Assembly: GCF_947493865.1 (NCBI RefSeq)
Contig: NZ_CANLTC010000016.1
Location: 29,853-93,852, forward strand
Direction: 5' to 3'
Length of the DNA stretch: 64,000 nucleotides
From: an uncultured Halomonas sp.
Lineage (GTDB): Bacteria; Pseudomonadota; Gammaproteobacteria; Pseudomonadales; Halomonadaceae
Position 1 is the first letter of the stretch. The number at the start of each line of letters is the position of its first letter. This document shows positions 21,013 through 28,927 of the stretch, piece by piece. A model generated the notes under the pieces. The model saw only the letters and a program-made list of their open reading frames with translations. It was not told the DNA's origin and searched no databases. The position numbers and the translations under genes were made by a program.

Positions 21013-22371
21013 TCAAGGCATCAGTCCGGGCAGCCACAGCACTAGTGATGGAAAGACAATGCACAGGGTCAGGCCGATCAGCTGCAGCAGCACGAAGGGA
21101 ATGATCGAGAGATAGATGGTGCCGATGCCGATCTGTCCTTCGGTGATCCCCTTGAGATAGAACAGCGCATAACCGAAGGGTGGCGTCAGGAAACTGGTCT
21201 GCAGATTAATCGCCACCAGAATCGCAAACCAGACCAGAAGCCCCTGCCCGGACAATCCCAGACCGAAATCGAGCAGTTCCACCACCGGCGCCACCAGGGG
21301 CAGCACCACGAAGCTGATCTCGATCCATTCGAGGAAAAAGCCCAGCACGAAGATCAATCCCATGATCAGCAGCAGCAGACCATAAGGCCCAAGGCCGGTA
21401 CCGGTGATCATCTCCTCGATCATGTAGTCGCCGCCCAGGCGCTTGAATACCACCGAGAAACAGGTCGCGCCGATCACTACGAACAGAATCATCGAGGAAG
21501 TGCGCGAGGTTTCCCGCACCGCGTCACGCAGCGTCGCGTAATCCAGACTGCGCATGACCAGCGCCAGCAGCAGGCTCCCCAAGGCACCGATGGCAGCCGC
21601 CTCCGTCGGCGTGGCGATGCCCGCCATGATCGAGCCGAGTACGGCGGTGATCAAAAGCACCGGACCAAGCAGATCACGCAGCAAGGCCAACCCCAGCGGC
21701 GTCGTGTCCGCGTCGTGAGCATCAGGATCGGCCAGCGGTGCCCATTCGGGCTTGATCCAGGCAGTGATCAGCAGATAGGCAACGTACAGCACGCCCAGTA
21801 ACAGGCCGGGCAACAGGGCCGCCTTGAACAAGGCACCGACGGAGATCTGCAAAATCGAGCCCATCAACACCAGCATGATCGAAGGTGGAATCAGGATACC
21901 CAGGGTGCCCGAGGCAGCGATGACACCGCAGGCCATCTCCGCGCGATAGCCCTGCTTCATCATCACCGGCAGCGCCAGCAAGCCCAGCATGACCACCGAG
22001 GCACCGATGATGCCGGTACTCGCCGCCATCACCACGCCAAGGATCGCCACCGAAATGGCGAGACCACCCGGGGTGCGCCCGAACAAGCGCTGCAGGGTCA
22101 GCAACAGGCGCCGGGCGACGCCGGAGCGCTCCAGCATCAGGCCCATGAAGACGAACAGGGGAATGGCGATCATCAACCAGTTTTCGATGACACCGCCAAA
22201 GATGCGCGACCCTACCGTGCCCAGAAAGGGAATGGGAATATCGCCGATGAAGGCGAAGGCAATGCCCAGGCCGCCAAGTAGAAATGCTACTGGATAACCG
22301 GTGAAGATACCCGCCAACAACGCGACGACCATGGCGATGGCCAGGGCATACTCGGCCAGAAACTCAGCCAT
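21013..22371 (-). CDS. dctM: TRAP transporter large permease (DctM family)
   Basis: Main transport subunit of a sodium-coupled TRAP importer, about 452 residues with 12-13 hydrophobic segments. Typical DctM features: NWLMIAIPLFVFMGLMLERS near the N-terminus and a conserved GIATPTEAAAIGALG stretch mid-protein. I start it at the ATG giving MAEFLAEYALAIAM (GGAG seven bases upstream), which overlaps the end of dctQ by eight bases; a longer frame upstream is not needed. Last gene of dctP-dctQ-dctM. Confidence 0.92.
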   Translation of the reverse strand: MAEFLAEYALAIAMVVALLAGIFTGYPVAFLLGGLGIAFAFIGDIPIPFLGTVGSRIFGGVIENWLMIAIPLFVFMGLMLERSGVARRLLLTLQRLFGRTPGGLAISVAILGVVMAASTGIIGASVVMLGLLALPVMMKQGYRAEMACGVIAASGTLGILIPPSIMLVLMGSILQISVGALFKAALLPGLLLGVLYVAYLLITAWIKPEWAPLADPDAHDADTTPLGLALLRDLLGPVLLITAVLGSIMAGIATPTEAAAIGALGSLLLALVMRSLDYATLRDAVRETSRTSSMILFVVIGATCFSVVFKRLGGDYMIEEMITGTGLGPYGLLLLIMGLIFVLGFFLEWIEISFVVLPLVAPVVELLDFGLGLSGQGLLVWFAILVAINLQTSFLTPPFGYALFYLKGITEGQIGIGTIYLSIIPFVLLQLIGLTLCIVFPSLVLWLPGLMP

Positions 22372-22999
22372 GAATCGGCTCCTCTTTAGTGGACGATGGC
22401 TCCAGACGCGCAGGATCGAACAGACCGGCAAGATTGCGCAGTATCTGCCCCACTGCGCCGAGAGCCAGGAACACCAGGCCGATGGGCAGCATCGCCTTGA
22501 TCAGGTAGCGATCCGTGAGGCCGCCATAGTTGGATTGTTCGTTGGAAAGGTAGGACATGCTCACGAAATGCTTGGACAGCCAGGCAATGAGCAGGCAGAA
22601 CGGAATCAGCATCAATAGATGGCCAAGAATATCGATGACGGCGCGACCTCGTGGCGAGAGTTTCTGATAGATCAGATCGACTCGCACATGGGTATCGCGA
22701 TGCAGCGCATAGGTGCCGCCGAGCAGTGTAAGAATGCCGAACAGGTGCCACTGCAACTCGGTCACGCTGTTGATGGTCAGCGCCTTGCCGAACAGCAGGA
22801 CGCTATCGTTCCAGCGGGCGATCTCGTTGATGCCCAGGGCATTGAGCGTAATCGTCGTGAGCACGGCCAGCATCACCAACAGCACCAGCCAGCTGCTGAT
22901 GCGCCCGACGACGACCCCCAGCCCGATCAACGGTCGGGCCAGGGCGTCACACAGCCGCGCACCACGCTCACGCCAGGGAGCAAGGCGGGAGTGCGGCAT
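22364..22999 (-). CDS. dctQ: TRAP transporter small permease (DctQ family)
   Basis: Four-helix membrane subunit, 211 residues, with the DctQ hallmark pattern WHLFGILTLLGGTYALHRDTHVRVDL. The product is on the long side for the family, as in the TRAP branch often annotated as transporting mannitol-, chloroaromatic- or keto-acid-like solutes. Its ATG shares its A with the stop codon of dctP (TGATG), and its end overlaps dctM, so the three are translationally coupled. Confidence 0.88.
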   Translation of the reverse strand: MPHSRLAPWRERGARLCDALARPLIGLGVVVGRISSWLVLLVMLAVLTTITLNALGINEIARWNDSVLLFGKALTINSVTELQWHLFGILTLLGGTYALHRDTHVRVDLIYQKLSPRGRAVIDILGHLLMLIPFCLLIAWLSKHFVSMSYLSNEQSNYGGLTDRYLIKAMLPIGLVFLALGAVGQILRNLAGLFDPARLEPSSTKEEPIHG

Positions 23000-24087
23000 C
23001 AGCTCTCTCCTTCATCCTTCAGCGGCTTGGGCGCGGGCATGGCCTGCAGCTCGTACCAGTCATCGATGAGTTTCACGTGCTTCATCAACGACCTGTAGGC
23101 CTCGGCGAAGTCCGGGTTGTTCTGCATCTCCTCCTGGCGCACCTCGACCCAGGCATCCTGCAGAGCGCTTACGACTTCATCCGGGAAGCGCTTGACCTTC
23201 ACGCCCTTCTCTTCGAGCTTGCGGATGGTGCGCATCTGCTCCGGAGGCGCCTCGGCCATGGCCCATTGCAGGGTGGCGCGACAGGCGGTCTCGAACTGCG
23301 CCTTGCGCTCGTCGCTGTACTCGTCCCAGATCTGCTGATTGACCAGCAGCGAGAACCAGCTGGCGCTCTGGTGCCAACCCGGGAAGTAGTAGTATTCGGC
23401 GACCTCGTCGAATCCCATGGCGGCATCGACCTGAGGTACCGAGAACTCCGTGGCGTCGACCCGGCCTCTTTCCAGGGCCAGGTAGATCTCGCTACCCGGC
23501 ACCAGCTGGGTGGATGCGCCCAGCTTGTTGAGCACCTTGGCGCCCAGACCGGAAATGCGCACGGACAGCCCGTCGAAGTCTTCTGGCTTGTTGATTTCCT
23601 GGTTGTACCAGCCGCCGGTTTCCTGGGGCGAGATGAAACACGGCAGTACCTTGACGCCGTACGGGTCGTAGGCCTTCTGAACCAGTTCGGTACCCTCGTC
23701 GGACCACATCCAGGACATGAAGGCTTCAGGCGACGGACCGAAGGGGAGCGCGCCATAAAGATTGGTGATCGGCACCGTGCCGGCCCAGTAGCCCATCCAG
23801 TCCCAGCCGGCTTGTATGGCGCCGGACGAAACCGAGTTGAATACCTCGAAGGCTGGCACCAGATCACCGGGTTCGTGAACGCGCAGGCTGACCGCGCCAC
23901 CGGTTGCCGTCTCGAGTTCCTTGGACAAGCGAACCGCCCCCTCTCCCAAAAAGTTCTGGGTAGAGAAGGTACTTGCCACATCGAGCTGCTTGGGGCCTTC
24001 GGCCAGCGCCGGCACACTCAGCAGCGCAGTGGCCGCCGCACCGATGGTGCTTGCGAGTAGGGAACGGGAGAATACGTTGTTTCGCAT
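22999..24087 (-). CDS. dctP: TRAP transporter substrate-binding protein (DctP family)
   Basis: Periplasmic receptor, 362 residues with a Sec signal peptide (MRNNVFSRSLLAS, cleavage near ALA). Family features include LSKELETATGGAV, VRISGLGAKVLNKLGAS and an LPCFISPQETGGWY segment lining the ligand site. The start is the ATG preceded by AAGGAGT. The W-rich GWDWMGYWAGTVP motif resembles the branch binding keto acids or other monocarboxylates, but the ligand cannot be set from sequence. Likely controlled by the PAS/sigma-54-type activator encoded upstream on the same strand. Confidence 0.9.
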   Translation of the reverse strand: MRNNVFSRSLLASTIGAAATALLSVPALAEGPKQLDVASTFSTQNFLGEGAVRLSKELETATGGAVSLRVHEPGDLVPAFEVFNSVSSGAIQAGWDWMGYWAGTVPITNLYGALPFGPSPEAFMSWMWSDEGTELVQKAYDPYGVKVLPCFISPQETGGWYNQEINKPEDFDGLSVRISGLGAKVLNKLGASTQLVPGSEIYLALERGRVDATEFSVPQVDAAMGFDEVAEYYYFPGWHQSASWFSLLVNQQIWDEYSDERKAQFETACRATLQWAMAEAPPEQMRTIRKLEEKGVKVKRFPDEVVSALQDAWVEVRQEEMQNNPDFAEAYRSLMKHVKLIDDWYELQAMPAPKPLKDEGES

Positions 24088-24207
24088 ATGTGACTCCTTG
24101 AACATTGTTGTTGTCACCCTCTCAAACAATATAATAAGAACAAACGTTTAAAATGCTTTTATGCGCATTCTTAGACTAATGCCCTATACATGACGACAAT
24201 CAGCAAC

Positions 24208-24235
24208 AAAACCGTCCGAATTTCCGGTCGGTTTT
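24208..24235 (-). terminator. Rho-independent-type terminator between regulator and TRAP operon
   Basis: Stem of aaaaccg/cggtttt plus ccg/cgg with one mismatch and a six-base loop. On the minus strand it ends in TTTTGTT, just after the regulator stop codon. Confidence 0.65.
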
Positions 24236-24251
24236 CAAGCTATGCAAACAA

Positions 24252-25619
24252 TCAAGTTTCGGGCACTTCAAGGGAATGGCGCGCCAGCTTTTCGTAAAAG
24301 GACGACTTGGCTATGCCAAGCCGTCTCGCGGCGCGAGTCCGGTTGCCGCCACACACTGCCAGCGCCTTCTTGATGGCCTCTCGCTCGGCCCGCATCAGCG
24401 TCTGCTTTAGTGGCTCTCCCGGTATCGAAGGCGAGCCGCGGCGCAGGGTTTCGGGCAGATCGTTTGTTCCGAGTCGCGATCCGCCCAGATAGAAGGCTGC
24501 TTCCAGCACATTCTCAAGCTCCCGCACATTGCCCGGCCAGTCATGTTGATTCAAACAGGTCAGAGCGGCCTGACTGAGCACGGGGCAGCGCCGGCCACGA
24601 CGCTCGGCGAAGCGCTTGAGCAGATGACGGGCAATTACCGGAATATCTTCAGGTCGCTCCCGCAGAGGCGGGATGATCAAGGGCACTACATTGATGCGAT
24701 AGAACAAATCCTCTCGGAACTCGCCCCGCTTCACCAGGCTCTCCAAAGGGCGATGAGTGGTGGCAATCACCCGTACGTCCACCGGTCGCGAACGAGCAGC
24801 CCCTATCGCCTCGACCTCTCGATCCTGCAACACTCGCAGCAGCTTGGCCTGCACCGCCAGCGGCATGTCGCAGATTTCGTCGAGCAGCAATGTCCCGCCA
24901 TGGGCAAGCTGAAACTTGCCCGGCTTGCCGTTCTTGCGCGCGCCGGCAAAGGTGCCCTCCTCGTAGCCGAACAGCTCCGCCTCGAGCAACTGCTCCGGAA
25001 CGGCAGCACAGTTGAGCTTGATGAAGGGCCCGTTGACCCGCTCGGAGAGACGATGCACAGCATGGGCGTAAAGCTCCTTGCCGGTGCCGGATTCACCGCG
25101 AATCAATACCGACGCATCGCCGGGAGCGATCTTGCGCACCTGACTGTTGAGGGACGCGATCGCTTCGCTTTCGCCAACCACCTCGGCCAATCGCCAGCGT
25201 GCGCCGACCCGCGCATCCAGGGCCTCGCGGTAGTAGTCGACCTGGGCTTCAAGTGCCTTGACCTGGGCATCCATCTGACGCCACTCCCAGGTATCGTGAT
25301 AGATCACCGTGCCAAGAGCGCCAATCACCTCACCATCAGCGTGAATGGGATAGCGATGGGCAATCATGTGATGTCCCCGCAGCATTTGCAGCTGAGCAAG
25401 CTCCGCCTTGCCGGAGGCCAGCACCGCAGGCATTCGGGTATTTTCGATGATTTCCACGACAGGACGGCCGATCGCCGCCGCTGCATCGACCTCGAGAAAG
25501 TCCGCATAGGGCGCGTTGAGATAGACGATACGGGCATCGCCATCCACCACTACCAGCCATTCGCTCATGGCATCGAGCCCTTGCAGCAGCAACGGCGGTG
25601 AAAGAGGATCATTGCTCAT
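24252..25619 (-). CDS. PAS-AAA+-Fis (sigma-54-type) transcriptional regulator with altered GAFTGA loop
   Basis: 455 residues: N-terminal PAS-like sensor (about 10-110), coiled linker, AAA+ domain with Walker A GESGTGKE (175-182), Walker B-type LLLDEI and arginine-finger region, and a C-terminal Fis helix-turn-helix (GNRTRAARRLGIAKSSFYEK). It probably controls the TRAP operon downstream. The sigma-54 contact loop, normally GAFTGA, reads GTFAGA (residues 222-227), exchanging the key Thr for Ala. No -24/-12 promoter was found before dctP, so classic sigma-54 activation here is doubtful. Confidence 0.88.
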   Translation of the reverse strand: MSNDPLSPPLLLQGLDAMSEWLVVVDGDARIVYLNAPYADFLEVDAAAAIGRPVVEIIENTRMPAVLASGKAELAQLQMLRGHHMIAHRYPIHADGEVIGALGTVIYHDTWEWRQMDAQVKALEAQVDYYREALDARVGARWRLAEVVGESEAIASLNSQVRKIAPGDASVLIRGESGTGKELYAHAVHRLSERVNGPFIKLNCAAVPEQLLEAELFGYEEGTFAGARKNGKPGKFQLAHGGTLLLDEICDMPLAVQAKLLRVLQDREVEAIGAARSRPVDVRVIATTHRPLESLVKRGEFREDLFYRINVVPLIIPPLRERPEDIPVIARHLLKRFAERRGRRCPVLSQAALTCLNQHDWPGNVRELENVLEAAFYLGGSRLGTNDLPETLRRGSPSIPGEPLKQTLMRAEREAIKKALAVCGGNRTRAARRLGIAKSSFYEKLARHSLEVPET

Positions 25620-25845
25620 GGACGGAAATTCCTGTTTTTGCCATGACGTTTAGAATCAGCATGGGCAGCGCCCTCGACAAGACGACCTTGGACGTAACGA
25701 CGTCGCCTGCTGCTCGTATCGGCGGCATATCCATATCACGGCTTGTTCTTGTAGGTTGGGGAAAACAGGTACCCTGCCAGGTTAGCAGGATAGCGAACCG
25801 GCCTTCTCCACAGAAATAACGTCATCTATTGCAAAAGGACTCTGC

Positions 25846-26877
25846 ATGACCGGCATACTGATCTGGACGCTCGTCGCAATAATCTCCACGGCGATCATCT
25901 GGAAAGGCAGCGGCCTGCTCGAGCGTGCCAGCGAACGCCTTTCCATCTATTACGAACTGCCGGAAATCGTGCAAGGGGCGATCGTGGTGGCAGTGGGTTC
26001 GAGCTTTCCCGAGCTTTCCACCACGGTGATCTCGACCCTGGTGCATGGCGAATTCGAACTCGGGGTTGCCGCCATCGTCGGCTCGGCGCTGTTCAACATC
26101 ATGGTGATTCCCGCCCTGTGCGGTCTCAGTTCTCACGAGCAACTGCGTTCGAATCGCGACCTGGTCTACAAGGAAGCCCAGTTCTACATGATCGCCGTGG
26201 CGGTGCTCACGCTCACCTTCTCCTTCGCCGCCATCTATCATCCCGTCGCGGATGACGGCGGTGCCATCAAGGGCGAAATGACCCGTTGGCTCGCACTCAT
26301 GCCCATCGCCCTCTACGCGCTCTATATCTTCGTGCAATATCAGGACACCCTGGACCATGAGGCGGATGTGGACAAAGGCGACATCCGCCCAGGCCGGGAA
26401 TGGGCCATGCTTGCCCTGTCGCTGGTGGTGATCGTGGTGGGTGTCGAAGGGCTGGTGCGCGCCGCCATCAACTTCGGCGACATCTTCGGCACGCCGAGCT
26501 TCCTGTGGGGCATCACCGTAGTCGCCGCAGGCACCTCGATTCCAGATGCCTTCGTATCAATACGTGCAGCCCGGGACGGACGCGGCGTGACCAGTATCGC
26601 CAACGTGCTCGGCAGCAATACCTTCGACCTGCTGGTGTGCATCCCTGTCGGCGTGCTCATCGCGGGTACCGCCGTTATCAGCTTCTCCGTCGCCGCGCCG
26701 ATGATGGCAGTGCTGACCGCCGCAACCATCGTGCTGTTCTTGATGATGCGCACCCAGATGATTCTTTCGAGGCGTGAATCCGTCGCCCTGCTCGTCATCT
26801 ACGTCACCTTTCTAGCATGGATCAGCCTGGAGACCTTCGGTGTCGTCGACTGGGTGCCGAGCTTGCCGCCGGTGTGA
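25846..26877 (+). CDS. Sodium/calcium exchanger (CaCA) family membrane protein
   Basis: Integral membrane cation antiporter, 343 residues, about ten helices in two homologous halves. The two alpha repeats are recognisable: VGSSFPELSTTVIST (residues about 49-63) and VVAAGTSIPDAFVSIRAARD (about 225-244), each with the acidic residue that coordinates the cation. Starts at an ATG after AAAGGA. It is divergent from the sigma-54-type regulator and not obviously linked to its neighbours. Probably exchanges Ca2+ for Na+ or H+. Confidence 0.87.
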   Translation: MTGILIWTLVAIISTAIIWKGSGLLERASERLSIYYELPEIVQGAIVVAVGSSFPELSTTVISTLVHGEFELGVAAIVGSALFNIMVIPALCGLSSHEQLRSNRDLVYKEAQFYMIAVAVLTLTFSFAAIYHPVADDGGAIKGEMTRWLALMPIALYALYIFVQYQDTLDHEADVDKGDIRPGREWAMLALSLVVIVVGVEGLVRAAINFGDIFGTPSFLWGITVVAAGTSIPDAFVSIRAARDGRGVTSIANVLGSNTFDLLVCIPVGVLIAGTAVISFSVAAPMMAVLTAATIVLFLMMRTQMILSRRESVALLVIYVTFLAWISLETFGVVDWVPSLPPV

Positions 26878-26996
26878 GGCGAACCCAGCACCCCTATCGA
26901 CCTCCCCGGATGAGAGCCGCTGTTCAGTTTTTATGATCCTCCCGCCTCCTCTTATGACTTTTAATACTTACATAAGATACGCTACATATAGCGAAG

Positions 26997-27030
26997 GGCG
27001 GCTTTCGACCCAAAGCGGTCATTTCGGCAA
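26997..27030. repeat. Left member of an inverted repeat flanking the ParE-type toxin-antitoxin module
   Basis: A 34-bp stretch (begins ggcggctttcgacccaaagc) that reappears inverted at 27818-27850 with only a few differences. The pair brackets the toxin-antitoxin genes at 27152-27714. Confidence 0.7.
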
Positions 27031-27151
27031 ATTCCGCCGACATGTCGGCCCGTGTTATGTAGCCGGCATGATTATTGGTGGTTGGGCCCATTGCGCTCCG
27101 TGTGAGAAAGACGCACAATGCATCGCATGTGCAACGCATTGCGGTGGTGCT

Positions 27152-27418
27152 ATGAAATCGTCAACTATTCCGTCGCTCCGGGTTACACCAGAGTTCCGTC
27201 ATGATGCAGAAAGTGTGTTACATGAGGGAGAATCCTTGAGCGCCTTCGTGGAGGAGTCTCTGCGGCAACATATCGAGCGCCGGCGAACGCAGAAAGAATT
27301 TGTAGCGCGTGGATTGGCGGCACGCGAGGCTGCGAAGTCCACGGGACAATATGCTTCGAAAGGCGAGGTCATGGACTCTTTGCGATCCATACTCGAGGCA
27401 CAGAGAGATAAAGGGTGA
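27152..27418 (+). CDS. Antitoxin-like protein (YlcI/YnfO-like) of a ParE-type module
   Basis: 88-residue protein: N-terminal SSTIPSLRVTPEFRHDAESV with a ribbon-helix-helix-like pattern, then an acidic helical region (ESLSAFVEESLRQHIERRR) and a C-terminal tail that would wrap the toxin. The frame is open further upstream, but the ATG at 27152 gives the compact product. Its stop overlaps the toxin GTG by four bases. The preceding 50 bp contain inverted caatgc/gcattg half-sites that could be an autoregulatory operator. Confidence 0.78.
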   Translation: MKSSTIPSLRVTPEFRHDAESVLHEGESLSAFVEESLRQHIERRRTQKEFVARGLAAREAAKSTGQYASKGEVMDSLRSILEAQRDKG

Positions 27419-27714
27419 GCTTTCGTGTCCGGTTCACCTTGGGGGCAAAGGCGGACATCGAGCGGTTGTACAGGTTTCTCGCGGAACGCGACTTTGGAGC
27501 CGCCGAAAGAGCACTTGATATTGTTGACAGTGCCTGGTCATCACTTGAACAGTTCCCGTTTTCCTGTCGGAAAGCCGATGACGCAACCCCATTTCTCCGT
27601 GAGTTCATTATTCCATTCGGCAATTCCGGGTATGTGGCTTTGTTTGAGATCGAAGATAACCATACGGTTACCGTTCTTGCGATACGTCATCAACTGGAGG
27701 ATGACTATCATTGA
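27415..27714 (+). CDS. RelE/ParE-family toxin
   Basis: 99-residue protein of the ParE branch: FTLGAKADIERLYRFLAERD, then PFLREFIIPFGNSGYVALFEI and the terminal TVTVLAIRHQLEDDYH. ParE members poison DNA gyrase, RelE members cleave mRNA; the sequence fits ParE better. The GTG start overlaps the antitoxin stop (GTGA), the usual arrangement. The pair sits between inverted repeats in a patch with two other toxin-antitoxin modules. Confidence 0.85.
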   Translation: MSFRVRFTLGAKADIERLYRFLAERDFGAAERALDIVDSAWSSLEQFPFSCRKADDATPFLREFIIPFGNSGYVALFEIEDNHTVTVLAIRHQLEDDYH

Positions 27715-27738
27715 TTCCTGCGACAAGCCTGGCTTATT

Positions 27739-27795
27739 GCCCAACAAGGCACTGCAGTTGACCACTTTTCCGCTGGCGCTCCAAAGCGGCAACTG
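27739..27795. other. Possible degenerate attC-like imperfect palindrome after the ParE module
   Basis: GCCCAAC (27739-27745) resembles the conserved outer core of integron attC sites. It is followed by nested stems CAGTTG (27755-27760)/CAACTG (27790-27795) and CCGCT (27770-27774)/AGCGG (27785-27789) with an asymmetric bulge. The matching GTTRRRY core on the far side is not recognisable, so if this is an attC site it has decayed. Confidence 0.25.
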
Positions 27796-27817
27796 AGCAC
27801 AAGCTTTATATGACCGC

Positions 27818-27850
27818 TTGCCGAAAGTCCGCTTTTGGCCGAAAGCCGCC
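27818..27850. repeat. Right member of the inverted repeat flanking the ParE-type module
   Basis: 33 bp, imperfect inverted copy of 26997-27030 (begins ttgccgaaagtccgcttttg). Confidence 0.7.
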
Positions 27851-27907
27851 TCCATTGCCATTAATCTATCAGCCCTTCTTTTGTCAGACTGTCTTCATTT
27901 CACTGCT

Positions 27908-28209
27908 TCAATGCGCTTTATCCCGATTACCCCCGCCTCGGCCTTGACGATCAGCGGCACCTTGAGACCCGCGACATTCTGCATACGCTGTTTGACTGCA
28001 GCGATAAGATCATTGACCTGTCCTTCCTTGACCTCGAACACCAGCTCGTCTTGGACCTGCATGACCTTGGTGGCATCGACTCGCTTTCATCATCGAGCGA
28101 GTTGAGCCAGGCGTCGCCGCCGGTCATGGCGCGCTTGATGATGCCCACGGCGGTACTCTGCATGGGCGCGTTGACGGCGGTGCGCTCTGCAGCCTGTCGC
28201 CAGCGTGAG
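27908..28209 (-). pseudogene. Decayed fragment of the 3' end of polA
   Basis: About 300 bp aligning in the same orientation with the 3' terminus of the intact polA (31171-31470), from the stop codon (KAH-stop versus EAH-stop) to the segment coding GAL/NAPMQ-type residues. It contains IIKRAMTGGDAWLN matching [14 protein letters not shown] and VMQVQDELVFEV matching [12 protein letters not shown], so the motif C His has become Gln. At least one single-base indel near 27930 breaks the frame and similarity stops abruptly after 28209. It has no start and cannot make a polymerase. Divergence suggests an old duplication or a fragment from another strain. Confidence 0.82.
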
Positions 28210-28330
28210 GTGTGGCCTATCGAACCCGGTATAAGCGACGCTATTGATTGGATTCAAGGAAGAAACCGTTTGCGGGTGCTCAATCATCCTACTTATTGAT
28301 ACCTGACACGTTACAGGGTACAGTTACAGC

Positions 28331-28608
28331 ATGATACGAAGCTTCAAACATAAGGCTTGGCCAAATTCTTCGAGTCCGGTAGTACAGCTGGGATTCAGGC
28401 CGCTCACGCCAAGAGGCTTCGGCTCATCCTCGGTCGGCTAAATGCCGCTTCGGACGCCAAGGATATGGATTTGCCGGGACTCCGGCTACACGAACTCAAG
28501 GGCGGTCGCTCGGGAATGTGGTCAGTTACGGTGAGTGGTAATTGGCGCGTGACATTTCGCTTCGATAGTAATGACGCCGAGGTTGTGAACTACGAAGACT
28601 ACCATTGA
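28331..28608 (+). pseudogene. higB: HigB/RelE-type toxin, frameshifted near its N-terminus
   Basis: Reads MIRSFKHK from the ATG at 28331, then shifts. The rest of a normal HigB (LAKFFESGSTAGIQ to VVNYEDYH) continues in another frame from 28357. One base missing in the AAGGC-CTTGGCC stretch (near 28354) explains this. The remaining 83-codon frame could begin only at TTG and would lack the first beta strand. Catalytic-region residues (SVTVSGNWRVTFRF) are intact. higA follows 9 bp later. It is either an inactivated toxin or a sequencing error; family and pairing are clear. Confidence 0.8.
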
Positions 28609-28617
28609 GGCACTATC

Positions 28618-28905
28618 ATGTTGATGCATAACCCTCCCCATCCTGGCGAAGTGATAAAAGAACTTTGTCTTGAGCCGCTTGACCTTTCGGTTACTGCTGC
28701 GGCGAAAGCACTCGGTGTCAGTCGCAAGACGTTAAGTGCGATTATCAACGGAAATGCGGGCATCAGCCCGGAAATGGCTATCCGGCTTTCTATCGCTTTT
28801 GATACCTCGGCCGAAAGCTGGCTCAATCAGCAATCCCAGTATGAGCTTTGGCATGCAGAGCAGCGCCGCCATGAGCTACAAGTCAAAAAGTTGTCTACTG
28901 CGTGA
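28618..28905 (+). CDS. higA: HigA-family antitoxin (XRE helix-turn-helix)
   Basis: 95-residue antitoxin/repressor: [20 protein letters not shown] lead-in and an XRE helix-turn-helix ([20 protein letters not shown], residues about 29-48), then the typical [22 protein letters not shown] segment. It neutralises HigB and represses the operon; direct ttacag repeats near 28315-28329, just before higB, may be its operator. Complete, although the toxin gene is frameshifted. Confidence 0.9.
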   Translation: MLMHNPPHPGEVIKELCLEPLDLSVTAAAKALGVSRKTLSAIINGNAGISPEMAIRLSIAFDTSAESWLNQQSQYELWHAEQRRHELQVKKLSTA

Positions 28906-28927
28906 TAAATGTATACGACCATGCGCT

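Noticed and set aside
24088..24251. Sigma-54 (-24/-12) promoter before dctP
   Set aside because: No GG-N10-GC pair of acceptable match was found; only an isolated TTGCAT with no upstream half.
26840..27418. Longer 192-codon version of the ParE-module antitoxin
   Set aside because: The upstream part overlaps the exchanger gene end and the inverted repeat and looks non-coding; the ATG at 27152 gives the normal antitoxin size.
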